From: Pholis gunnellus
Taxonomy: Eukaryota; Chordata; Actinopteri; Perciformes; Pholidae
Assembly (NCBI GenBank): GCA_910591455.2
Contig: OU342804.1
Span: 5,833,133 to 5,897,132 of the forward strand
Direction: 5' to 3'
DNA: 64,000 nt
Of the stretch, positions 34,624 to 48,395 are shown piece after piece; positions within the stretch are counted from its first letter, which is position 1, and each line of letters starts with the position of its first letter. The notes beneath the pieces were generated by a model, which worked only from the letters and a program-made list of their open reading frames with translations, was not told the DNA's origin and made no database searches. A program made the translations under genes and the position numbers.

Positions 34624-37600
34624 CTGTTCACACGATAACAAACCAAATCAGTTGGAAGAAAGTTAACGTGAGATATCCAAAAACAAAAAAAACATCTGAG
34701 TTGCATGTAGAGACACAGCAAACACCAGGAAAGAGGATTTCATTGAAGTTGAGAGGCTGTAGATCATGCACAAAGTGTTTTAGTGGATGGTTGAGTTAGA
34801 TGAAGGATACAACTTGTACTTTATATGAAAGCTTTAAAGTTAGAAAGTAACAAAGGAGGAAGCTTAACAAAAATATAAAGGGTCGATGAGATGCTTCATG
34901 CAGTTATCACATACACAAAATGGCTTCAAAACAATATTTTCAAATATAAAATAAGCATAAGTATAAATAAAATGAATGCAACAAAAAGACAGTTTTTTTT
35001 GTAAACATGCTCTGTCAACTTTGCTTTCATTTAAAATACAAAACAAACTGAGCAGTAACATCAAGCTGCTATGTGTGGCATCTGGTTTATAACAGTAAGA
35101 TTACATATCAGCGCTCTCATTATTTTTTCAACTCTGATTACTTTTGATCTGTTTGCTCTTTTACAAACAACGCAGCTGTTTTCGAGTAAGTAAGTAATAT
35201 ATTACATTCATAGTTCTTAATGGAATCATTCAGGTGTCTTCCCACGTCCCACTCGTAAAAAAAGAACAAACTAGACACGTCACTCATGAATAATTATGGT
35301 TCTATATCAAACATCCCATTTTTAAGTAAAATCACTAAAAAGGGCCGTCTTTGGCACTAAACAATTGTTTTGATGTCCTCCAATCTGGTTTGAATCTTTA
35401 TTAAAGGACAGAGAGAACTTTGTGTCTTTAGGTAATGTCACATTTGCACAGACAAATATGACATGCGGCGTTCCCCTCGGCTCCATTCTGGGGCCTCTTC
35501 TGTTTGAACTCTAACTGCTTTCACTGGCTACGATTGTGGAAAACAACTAAACAAGTTACCATGATTATGCAGATGAGACACACACACACACACATTTACG
35601 TAACCACACCAACAGGGGACTATGGTCCAATTAAAGCGTTGAGTAAATGCATTGGACAAATCAACGATTGGATGTGCCAGACTTTTAGTTTGCTGTTTTT
35701 TGAGCCAAGGAGGAAAGATTAAAAGTCAGTGCTCTATTTCAATCGTCGATGTTAAAAACCACAGACAATGTCAGAGATCTTGGTGTAGTCACAGACTCAA
35801 CAGCCACACATTTTTTTTTTTTTTTTTGAGCAAGATTTTACTTTAAGAACTCTGGATGCTAAAAATAACTCCTTCCACTCCGCTACTCTATTATTTGAGT
35901 CTTTTTAAATGAATACACAGGCGATTCTTGACGTGTTTGCACTGATGAGTCTTTAATAAGTAATAAGCCTCACATAGCAGCTTCGGTTTCCCACACAGCT
36001 CCCCCTGGTGGTGGAGCAGCACAGCGGCTATGGTGTAGCAGCATGCAGACCTTCTACAGCAGCTACAGACACCAACCCACATCAGTATCTACTGACACAT
36101 GCAGACGTCTAAGCCCGACTACTGGGCAACTACCAACAGCACATTGTTGGCAATCAACAATGCACTGCCCAGACAGTGCTAAATGGGGAAAGAGTTTAGC
36201 TGTCGTGTTACATGTACGTGATCCACAGGGAGGGGCTGGGGGTCAATACTTCTTACTGTCCTCTCAAGTGTGACATCATTCTTGGCCTGCACACAGGATC
36301 GTGTCCCCGCCTTCTTGAAGGTGTTAAATCACCTTTATTTACTTCAGTAAATTCGTTTTTTTTTCATCACGTTTTTTAAGATAAAAACTTTCAAAAAAGG
36401 GAATTCACAAGCAATCGTCAGAAGTTAACAACTCCATGAAGCAAGGAGGATGCAACATCTGCATCATAAATGTTATAAATATTGATATCTTTTTTTATTT
36501 TGGCAGCATGTTTTGGTTTTATTCTACTGATTTTGATTCAACAGAGACCTGAAATGAGACAGTTGAGAGGACCGTTTGGTTGCAGTCAGACTTCCTGTGT
36601 TTTATTGATTTTCTGTTTGGTTTTTGGAGGGAGTACATTGTTGAATATCAACAATGGCACTGACAAGCCTTGTTGTTTTGGTACCTCGTTCACAGTTTGT
36701 GTTAACTGTGGGAGTCAGGGGGCTAACGGGGAAAGGGAACAGAGAGAATCCAGTACCTGGTGGGATTGGTACATGATGGTAAGCTGCAGCACATAAACAT
36801 GTGATCAGATGCTTTTCAGTGACTATACTACTTCTATCACTTGGCACTTTGAAAGAGTTATCCGTTGCCATTTGTTACTGAATTCACTGAAAAGCACGCC
36901 GACAGATCTCTCTAATCTGAATAAAACAGCAGACAAATGTAACAGAAAACAGCAGCTGGGTTCCAATTGGGACAATGTTGGTTGAAGATTTTTGGACTGA
37001 AACGGACAAAACTGAAGGGCAAACATGTTGGAAACATGTTGAGCGGCAGGTGAAGGCACTCTTCAGTGTCAGCAGCCTACAGCTCTACTCTAACTACCGG
37101 ACGCGCCGCTACGCTCAGATCAGATACTCACACGTCTTGCAGCATCCGTCCATGTAACTTATGATAGTTCCACCGATCTGAGTGCAGAGGAGACACAAAA
37201 TGTTGAGATATAAATAAAGATAATATGAGTTTGTTTTCAGAAGGTTGATGGCTGTGCAAATATTCAATATGTCAGATAACAATTTGGGGAATTCTGTATT
37301 TTATCCCCAAATAAACGTACAGATCAGTTGTTCTCAAACTGTTTCTGGCTCGTTAAATTGCCAAAAAGTGCCAGAGTTTTAGACCCAAAAGACAAAAATC
37401 TGTCCGGCTATTTTCACGAAGTCCAGAGCAAGAAAAGAGTCATTCATAAATCAGTTGTTTCACTATAAATGTCTTGCTTCACATTAAGCAACACTATTAT
37501 GAATCAGGAACAGAATCATGCAGCATAAAAACAAATGTTGCAAGTAATAAGACAGTAATGATTATCTCCTGCCAGGTGATTATGGTTAGGTTGTGTGTGT

Positions 37601-37822
37601 GCGTGTGTGAGTGTGTGTATGTGTGTGAGTGTGTGTGTGTGTGTGTGTGTGTAATGCTGACCTTCATACACTCTGTTTCGTTGAATGGTGGGCAGCTGTA
37701 GGAGTAGGAGATGAGCGTTGGTCCCGACAGAGTATCTGTGCAGTCAAACTTCACGCAGTTTGATACCCAGGACTTCCCCGGCTGAAAACACAGCGGCAGC
37801 ATCAACTGATGTACTACAGTAG

Positions 37823-37880
<58 letters not shown>

Positions 37881-38195
37881 GATGGCTAATCTGACTCCGG
37901 CTGAGCTACACAAACAGGGATGAAAAACACTTTTCGGGGATAGATAAGACTTGTTAAACTGAAATTGTAGTGAGAACCTAATATCCAGTATTACTAATAA
38001 ACTATAACTGATGTATAACTAGTCGACTTCCTACCTTGTAGAGAACAGTTGTCCCGTTCTCCTGTTCGTAGAGGCAGGAAATATTCTTACAAACACCGCA
38101 GCACGTCGTCTGGTCCTTCGGGGGAACGTAGATCTGATTCTGAAACACGGGGAAGATTAGTTTTAGGAAATGGTGACATTACATATACATATACA

Positions 38196-38233
<38 letters not shown>

Positions 38234-38435
38234 TCTTACTGGTTGGCAGTGGGCGGAGCAGTTGATGCTGTTGGTGCGCAGCAGGTGGAAGCCGCTCGTC
38301 GGGTCGAGGCTGCGGCTGCACTGCCGGCTGTGACACACACCGTCATGGTGCTCCACCAGAGTCTGACCCGGACGCAACATGCCGCGCTCACCGAACACAC
38401 ACACCGCCTCGCGCACTGAACACACACACACACAC

Positions 38436-38473
<38 letters not shown>

Positions 38474-39551
38474 GCACACACATCCACGGTCAGAGGTCAC
38501 AGTGAACACAAGGTCTCTGAACTTTGTTCAATTAACGTCATCTTTAGTTAAAACGTTTTTCCCTTTAAAATCATTTAGATTGTATTTGTTTATTTCAGCT
38601 TCTTCTTCTATGCTCCCTATATGATGTATGCCTGTATTAATCCTATTATTTATTTAATAATAATAATAACTTTATTCATACAGCACCTTTAAAAACAGAG
38701 TTTACAAAGTGCTTTGACAGACAAAGTAAGAGAATAATAACAACAGAACGCTCAGTGACATAAACTGAGAAATAAATAAAATCATTTCGTGAAATCAACA
38801 AGTAAAAATAAACATCACATACTGATTACTTATTTGTGTGTTTATCCATTTTAATTGTGAATCAAGTTAAAATAAATTGTTGTTACGAGAGAACGTGTGC
38901 AGCAGTAGCTGCTGCAGAACGTAGAGCCGGTCTAACTCACCACACTTGTATCTTTTGCAGGCGCACTGGTTCTGTGGGTCGGACTGGAGGGCCCGGTCCA
39001 GCTGGACGGCTTCTCCCTGCAGAACACAAAGAGAACCGAACCAGAGACACTTAGAGAACCAGGGACACTTAGAGAACACACAGAGAACCAGGGACACTTA
39101 GAGAACGCACAGAGAACCAGGGACACTTAGAGAACACATAGAACATACACAGAGAACCAGAGAATACATACATTGACTGAGTGAGTTATATGCATCATAT
39201 TAAAAACAGACTAAATATTTAATCATGACGTACCAGGCCACATTTTGGGGAGGCAATCTTTTCACAGGAACACTCTGAAATCACACAAACATGAATGCTC
39301 ATCATCTTAATGTTTCAGCTGTGTTTAGGCTTTAAGATGATCAAAAGATCCAGAAATTAAAAACCCATTAAAACCCTTTTTTTTAAATGTGTAAGTGGAT
39401 CTTAATCTCATTTAAAAGCTCGGCCTCATCGTGGGAGTTTTTACGAGTCGTACCGCATGTTTGGTTCAGACAGCAGCGACTCGGACTGGACACGGACGCC
39501 ACCGACATCCCAACAGGACAGACAAGCAGAGGACACCTGTAGGGCTCACAC

Positions 39552-39589
<38 letters not shown>

Positions 39590-42500
39590 GTAAAACTAGT
39601 CATGTAGGAATCAGCTGTTTGCATCGGAGCAGATAAATCCAGGTAAGCCAGGTGAAAAGTATCTATTAAATAAAGTATATTATATGATATTATGGACATA
39701 TTTTAGCAACAAGAAGTTGTATTAATACTAAACCAGGCGGCAAACCTCCGGTTCTGAAGAGTGAAGTCAAAGCTTCATGTCTTAAAGCTGCATTCTCTCT
39801 AGTGTCCACCAGGGGGCGACTCCTCTGGTTGTATAGAAGTCTATGAGAAAATGACTCTACTTCTCTCTTGATGTATTACCTCAGTAAACATTGTAAACAT
39901 GAGTTTATGGTCTCAATCTCTAGTTTCAAGTCTTCTTCAATACAGCATGATGTTCATTTAGTAAATGATGGTCCATTTAGAGTCAAACAGACCATAAAGC
40001 AGGGGATGCTTTAGGGCGGGGCTACACAGTGATTGACAGGTCTCTACCAGAGACTATACAGCGTCTCTACGTCACTCCTCCTCAGTCCAGATATGGTCAC
40101 TTCTGTTCATTGGTTGATGTCCGGATGGACATTAGAGAGAATACAGGATTTAAGACACTTCAGCTTTGGCCTCACTCCGTCTGGTCTCGACTTTTGTGGT
40201 ACTTGCTTTTTATTTTTATTTTCTATGTTTATTGTATGTTTCTACATACTCGGCAATAAACCTGATTCTGATCGTGGTCACAATTCTTAAACAAACAAAT
40301 GTAAAGATATCAAAACTGATATGCATCGATTATGAAATCCTTTTTTCTTAAATGTTTAAATATCCAGCCTGTGTGTGTGAAAACACAGAGTGTGTGTGTT
40401 GTCTGACCACATTGGTAGGCGGGGCAGCAGCGGTCCGTGGTGTTACCGTCCACCGTCAGCACCTCGCCGTCCTGGCAGAGAGGAGGCGTCTCCGGACACG
40501 AAGAACACACTGCAGTAAAAAACACACACACTTCATTCGTCACACCGACGGCTTCACGTGAACCTGCTGATGGTTCACCGGTAGTTACATGTTTGAATGT
40601 GTGAACTGACTGCAGATGTGGGCGAGACAGCAGCTGCCGTCGGCTCTGGTGGCGATCAGAGTCTGGTCGTCTCTGCAGGCGGGAACGACCGACTCGCAGA
40701 GTTCAGGATCGCACTCTGAAACATGAAAGGAATCGTTCCACGCTTCAAGACAACATCTTTATTCACTGTCATAGTCGAGTTAAATGACTAAATATAGCAC
40801 TTTCATATCTGTGTATTGAACATGAAGCACAAGGATGTTAGCTTAGCTTAGCATTATCTACCTAAATGGCCTGTTTACTCCAGTGTTTACTTCCTGTCAG
40901 CTGATGGGAAGAAACTTTCATGCCAATAAGGACACATTGAATTGAATTGAATATGTTGTATAGTTGTAATCCTCGTTTGAATGCAGAGTTTCTGTGTGTG
41001 TTTCTTATTGGATTAGTTTTTGATACAGTATTCATAAAGAACTTCTTTATAATAAAAAAGATGAAAGATATTGCACTAGTTGTCACTGTGACAGAGGAAA
41101 GTTAAAGACACGAAACATCTGTGTTATCACTTGATACAGATGTTGATGGTAAACATTAGTGCCTCCCTTGTAGAATAAAGAGAAGCCATCAGAGTTCACT
41201 GATCAGAGAGGAAACTCACCACACACGTAGTCCGGACAGCAGGAGTCCTGTCTGTAGTACGACACCAGCTTCTCCCCGTATTTACACTCAGGAGGGATCA
41301 GGTCACACAGGCTCTGGTTACACACTGCACACAATAATAAAAGACATATAATGAGCCTCAGATTTGACGCTGTTCTCTGGAGGATTTTAATCTGAAGCTC
41401 GGGATCCAGCGTGGCCTCACCGCAGACTTTCTGCGGGCAGCAGCTGGCGTCGTCGGCCAGGCTGATGAGCACCTCCGCTGCTCGACGGCACGCCGGCGCC
41501 GCCGCGTCGGAGCAGTTGTACTCCACGGGAGCGACGGTGTCGTTGTCGCAGCGGTACATGCAGCATGCGTCCTTGGAGGCCTTCCACACCTCGCCGTGTG
41601 CACGGGGAGCGCCGGAGCTGTCGGTGCAGGCTGTGAACACACAACATACAGCCATGATCTCTGGTTCATTGGTAATGAGCCCACGCTACTGAAGCAGACA
41701 GATCACTCCGTGATGCAGATTTGTAAATACATGCCATCCGTAAACTGTCGTCTTACCACACTTGTCCGGCGAGATGCAGAGGGCGGAGTACGGCCGGTGG
41801 AGGAGCGTTCCCTCGGGGCACACGCAGCCCTCCGTCAGGCCTGAACACTGGTCCGGGTCCGAGTCGTAGTCGTGGTTTGGGCAGGACTGAGACGTGCAGG
41901 CCGGCAGACAGGCCTGATACCGGAGAGCAGCGGGACACGAGAAGGCTGCAGGAGGAGACGCACACACTTTACTTTTGTTTGTTTAAAAAGCTAAGTTCAG
42001 ACACAAGGCAGCTCAAAGCACTTTACATACAACTTTAAAAGACCGAGTGCATAAGAAACATTTCAGTTAATACTATTAAAAACTGTCATAGAGAATAAAG
42101 AAAAAGAAAAACAAGCAAAAATAGAAAAAGTCTTTAGACTTTAAAAGATGACGGGGAATGAACAGTTTACAGGCTCGAGCTACGACTTATAAACAAAGCT
42201 TTAAAGAAGCTGCACAGCCACACATCAGTTATTCCTGCTGATTCAACTGCTGTGTGCATCTGTCTCTCAACAGATGTGTGAGAGACATTTAACCGTAACG
42301 CTCCCTGATCCAAATCACAGGGTTTTATTAAGGCTCTTCACACAGAAGAGTTTCCCTCGGCTCAAAGAGAAGCTTGTGAGCGTTTGTTTGTTTCTAGCAT
42401 CTGACAGAAGTCTTACGGCAGTAGTCTGGTCTCCTCCACTCGATGCAGATGTTGAATTTGTGGCAGGAAGCCACGTAGGCAGCCAGCGCCACACACTGGT

Positions 42501-45500
42501 TGTTGACGTACTCGGCATCTCGTACCCAAACCTCACAGAAGGTGCTCGGCGGGACCTGGAAACAAGAGAACAAACATCTCCTGATTAAATGATAAAAAGA
42601 CTTTTTCTATCATTACCAGAAAAAACAGATGGTTCATATTTTAAAACAGCCATTTAAAATGATTTGTCTTTTACTGAAGAGAAGAAAAGGGCTGAAAAAC
42701 TAATTGCATGAGTAGGATTTTCATAACTGGTTCATATTTATGTATTTTTCATCTTGCCAAGAAACTTTTTCACACTTTTTTTCTGTGTTTAGTTCAGAGC
42801 CAAGCAAAGTGTCCACCAGCTCCTTCGTATAAGTAGAGGGAACGTGGGAACGTTCGTACGTACGAAGGCGTGGCAGGGCTCGAAGGCGTCGTCCTGCAGC
42901 ATGAGCAGGCAGCCGGAGCAGTCGCTCGTGGAGCAGTTGAGCTCGCGGCGGCGGCTGTGGCTGACGTAGCCCGTGGTGTTGGGGACCTGCCAGCTGTCGA
43001 TGAAAACGGCCGGATCCTCGCTCGCGCCCACCGTGGTGCCGTTGGCCAAAGTCAGGTCGTTTGTTGGGTCTCCGTCACAGAAACCTGAGAGAGAAGGGTT
43101 CACAAAAACACTATATTTACTTACTTACCAGTCATGACATCCTGAATGTGACTACTGGAACTTGCTGCCATATGTAGTTACTGGGTCCATTAAAGTGTTT
43201 TAAAGCGTTTTAAAGAGCAGCTAATACAGTGAGAAGCGTGCCCGGAGGAACTCTTACCACAGAGGCCCATTGTGTGCAGCTTGTTGCCGGAGCTGTCGGT
43301 GTCGATCACCATCATGCCGGTGCTGTGGTACCACTGCAGCTTGAGACCGGCCGGGCTGCGGATCAGGTACATGTTGCCGGTGTCGTAGATCTCGAAGCCA
43401 AACTTTTTGAATCGAGGCTTGGCGTAGCGCGAGTTGACGTAGAGCTGAAAGAAGACGTCATCAGACGCTGCTTGTTTGCGACGGCTGTATTTATATGCAA
43501 AGTAACAACGTGTTAAGTGTTGCTGCTCACCCTCCTCTGCGGCCGGTTGATGATGATGTGGTTGGATTTGTGCGTGATGTTGAGCGCCACCAGACACAGG
43601 TTGGTGAAGTTCCAGAGGAGCTGTGGAAAGAAATTCAATAAGCTAATTACTGACAATAAGACAATTATTTTTTGTGTTAAAAGTTTTCTGAATTTGTATA
43701 TTTGAATATGCAAATGAGGCATTAACCTACTAAATGTAGAGTCAAAGGTTTTTAACAAGGGAATTTTGGATATCTCTTTGTATCAAACAGACCTAAAACA
43801 AATCTATGTAACTGATATATATATATATACAGTGAAAAATAGCCCAACATCTTTGTTGTGTCTCCCGCTACGTGTGATGTGGACTCACTGGTGACTCCGA
43901 ATCAGCAGGACACTCCTGAACCAGGACACTGACGGTCTCGTTGGGCAGCTGGGTCACGATGTACGAGGCGGCCTTGTAGATGGCAACGCTGTTCCCATCA
44001 AACGTGATCACATTCAGATCCGGAAACATCGAGCAGCGACCTGGAGCACACGGGAGGGACGACAGTGAGAACCTGAAACCAACATCGGCCAACATCTGAG
44101 GGAAACATCTGGAGAAATGATACAAATAAAAACAACAGCATGCTGGGTAATATTTTAAACGTGTGTCTGTTTTCCTCACATGGACAGTCCCACTTTGGGC
44201 AGCACTTGTCTCCGTTGACCAGAACGGCAAAGCCGAGCAGGCCGCAGTTCGGGGGGTCGGAGGTGAAGGGGCAGCTCTGAGATTTGTTGAAGAGGACGAG
44301 CTGGTTGTTGACGCAGATGTACTTCGTGCACTCATCGACGATCTCTGCATACGGAGGCTGGACGGAAACACATGAAATAATTAAGATGTTTGTAAGCCGG
44401 AAAGAAAACCAGTAGAGACTGTTTTGTGTGATAAAAGCAGCAGTTTGTGCTCTTATTTTGAAATGTATGGAAAACTGTGTTGTTACTGATTATGAACCAT
44501 GTGACTGAAGTGAAGATCAACCTACTGTGCACATCCTCGTAGGCGATACAGCCCTGGACGTCGTCACAGCCCTGGACGTTGTCACCTCTGCCGTGTGTCT
44601 GGTCGTTTCCAAAGGTGTGGAGAGCGATGAGGCTGCAGGAGGGCCGGTGCGATCGACTTGGTCCTGCTCAGTAGTTTGGACCGAGGTGGCTGCTGGCAGT
44701 GACGTCGTAGCGGGAACAGCGGGCTTCTGGGTAGAGATCAGGAGAGCGTCAGGCGGAGGCGTCGCCGGTCGGGATGTGGACGGCGACGCGTCACTCTCTT
44801 CGGTTGTCAGCGTTTCCCCAGGCGTGGCCGACTCTCCGGTGGTCGTCGTGGGGACAGCGGTCGATGCCGGGACTGTGAGAGTGGGAACAGGCGCTGGAGC
44901 GACGGCGGCGGTGAGGCCTTGAGCCACGGCTGCGGTTGTGTTGGCGCGTTCGGCCGCGCTCGACGTGGCGACAGACTCGGCAGATGTTGCGACGGCTGCA
45001 GACGGCGACCCTGGCGTGGTTGTTGTTCCAGAACTCGAGGTGACCGACGGCGGACCGAGAGTGGTCGATCTGGTTGTTGATGCCGGGGGCCTTGTTGTTG
45101 CAGTAACCCTCGCAGTGACCGGCCTGACGGTTGACCTCTCAGTCGACGTGATTCTGGGGGTAACTCTTGTTGTCACGGGAACCCTGGGTGTCGATCTGAC
45201 GGCGGTCGTCTGTGCGATGGTGGTGGTCGTTGTAGCCGCTGTGGATCTTTCAGTGGACACCGACCCGGTGGTGACTACGTCCCGGACAGTCGTCGGCCTT
45301 GGAGCTGCGGTGGAAGCAGTAGTCGTGTGCGGCGGAGACCAAGATGGAGGCGGCGTGGTTGTAGCTCTCGTTGACACCTCCGCTCTGCCGGTCACTGGGT
45401 GTGTCGTCTCTGCAATCGGCGGAACAATGACGGGTCTGAGCGTGGAGGTGACGACACCGGGTGGAGGTCTTGTCGAGATGGTGGTGAGAAGTGTCTCAGG

Positions 45501-48321
45501 AACACCGGGCGCAGGTGGAGGCGGGGGAGTGGCCAGTTTCCTGGTTGTCGGGGCTGCAATTTCTGCGGTTGAGATTTCAGGAGGCGTTGTAGTTTTGGCG
45601 GTGGTGGCTGTCACAGCAGCCGATGTCGCAGAGGTGACAAACGCCGTTGACGTTACGGGAAGCCGAGGAACTTCGGTAGTTTTAGCGGAAGTGACTTCAA
45701 GGACGACAGTTTTAGACGTGACCTCTGCTTGCGTCTTCACTGTGGGGCTAAAGACTGAGGTGGAGGAGGTGTCCCAATGCCACGGCTCGGAGAAACGAAC
45801 GGTAGACGCGGGATGGGTGGAGATCTCTGCTGTTGGTAAACTTAGCAAATCAGTGGTTTTCGTAGGAGGCATTGGCGGTACAGTTGGTTTTGTCGTAACA
45901 GGAGGGCCTGTGGACACGGTGGACATCTCTGGAGGTCTGGAAGTTGTGGTCCGAGTGGTTTTCTCCGCTGTTGGGACGGCGGTAGTCCAGGAGGTTCTCT
46001 CGGCATAAGTCGTGGTGGTGGAACCGGGAGAAGTCGGGATGTCGGTAATCTTCAACGATGGAGGTGCAGACGTTGTTGTGAAATCTCCCGGTATTTCAGA
46101 CACAGCGGATTCAAGTATGGTCACTTTCTTCACTGTTGTAGTTCTCCTGTCTGTTGCAGCTGAGGAAGGAGCGGATGGTGCAGTTGTGGTCGATGCAACG
46201 TGGATTGGAGATGACGTCGGTATCTCAGGAACGGCTGTTGCAGAAGTTGTAAGTTCAGTGGGAGCGGTGTGCAGAATCTTCTCTGTGGCAGCAGGTGGTG
46301 ATGTTGTCTCTGGACTTATGTACGGTGTTGTTCTACTGGTGGGGAAAGGTGCAACTGGTGTGACTGATTCTGTGGTTTCAGCTGAAGTGACTGTGGGTAA
46401 AGATGTAGTTCCTGTTTCAACAGGAGGTGAGCTCGGGAGAGGTGAGGAGGTTACTGAGGCTGTGCTTGGTAAACCCGAAGGGATGGGTGCAGTTGTACTT
46501 GTTGTTGTTGTTGTTGTTGTTGGGGGAAGTTGCTCCACTGTTACAGGCTTTGTGATGGTGTCGGTTATTGCAGTGGTAGCTGAACTGGGAACGGTAGTCC
46601 GGTCTGTAACTGGAGCCGTCTGTGAGACCGGAGCAGGACTTGCACTAGAGGCGGCTACAACCGGAGTGACTGCTGCTGAATGTGTCGTGGCCTCTGTGGT
46701 CTCTTGGGTTGGGTGCACGACAACAGGAGGAGGGGTAATGATGGCGGTCGGCCCTTCGACGGAGCTTGCGGTCGGTGCTGCGGCGGTAGATGGCTGCAGG
46801 GTTGTGGCAGCAGTGGTGGAGAAAAGCGGCTGCAGGAGGTCGGTGGGCTTGATGGAGGAGGTGACCCAGAAGGGAGCCGTGATGGCGAAAGGAGCGCTGC
46901 TCGTTCTGGACGTGATGGGGCCGGTGGTGGAGCTCGCAGCTCTGGTCGTCCACGCTGCAGCGGTGGGCAAAGCTTCAGTCGCTCCGACGGTAGACAGCGG
47001 CTCCTCCACCGCCGGCCTGACAGTGGAGGGCGCTGTTGGAGGAGACGGGGGCTCTGATGTCCTGGAAAGTTCAGGAGCTGCAGAAGTGGTGACAGCGACC
47101 GGACGGGTCGGCTCTTCAGGGGCCGGCGGTGCTTTAGACGAGGTTGTCTGTGTGCTAACGGCGGGACTAGTGGTGGTGGTTTTACTGGTGGGAGCGATGG
47201 GTGGAGGGGTGGAGGGTGCTGTGGTGGTGGTGGTGGTGGTGGTGGTGGAGCTGGTGGAGGTGGTGGTGGAGGAAGTGGTGGTCTGGAGGGGGTTGGTGGA
47301 GGCAGCAGTGCTCGTGGAGGCTGCAGAAGTGACAGCTGCAGAGGACGGTGTTACAGGCTGCACAGCAACTGGGCCCTTAATGCCTGAACCCAAACAACAA
47401 AGAGTGAGTTAGAGAAGCACTGACGGAGCGGAGCGGAGCTTCCTTTGGGTCGTATTTCACGGAGGGTTCGGTATATTTTGAGTTAGAGGTCATGTTTGTT
47501 GTTCTCCTGACTCTTCATCGTTTTCTACTCATTTTAGGGATTTGATATTACATTTTTAACGCCATCATTTTAAGTTATTGTTGATTTTGCACACTGATAA
47601 ACAAGAGAGTTAAAACATGGCACTTCATATCAAACAGTTGCTAAAACTAATAACACCATCTCAGATTTTTCACTCGCCACCTACTTTCAGACCGCTGTTC
47701 TAACTATCCAACCACGTCCTGTTTAAAAACAATCAGTTCATCTGACAAGATACTCACAGTCTTCAACGAAGACACAGCGACGGGTGACCTCATCCAGGAC
47801 CATGTGGGGGGGGCAGACAGGAAGGCAGCCCTCCACTCTGTACAGAGAGCGACACACAAACAAAGAATGAAACGTACAATACACGTTTAAGCTTATAAAA
47901 CACAAGGGGTTGTGAGTGAAACACAGTTTGACTGGATTTGAAAGTCTGAATTGTCGAATATCACGTCCACATCTTTTCAGTGCAAAAATAAAAATAAACT
48001 ATAAATATGATGAGTGGAATTAGAATATATTCTAATTGGAGCAAAGAGTACGATGTGTCAGAGAAGAGTTCTTTGTCCCACATAAAGCTCTTATTTCAGC
48101 TCCATCAGATATGTAATTAGAGCTCAGCAGAGGCCTGATGTGTCTCTCTAAGTCCAGGAGAGACTGTGTGTGTAATGAAAAGGTCAAAGGTCTCACTGTG
48201 GGATGGCGACGCAGGCTTCAGCTGACGGGTCGCTGCAGGTCTTGAAGCAGGGGACGACGCAGGAATCGTACCGCCACTGACACCGAGGACCCGGCAGGGC
48301 GTCCACGCTGGGGCCTGATGA

Positions 48322-48395
<74 letters not shown>

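Noticed and set aside
44938..47412. Very long + strand open frames (356 and 466 codons) opposite the otog mucin exon
   Set aside because: They are Val/Gly/Ala-rich mirror images of Thr/Ser/Pro codons; ACN codons read backwards give NGT with no stops. No splice or start context supports them.
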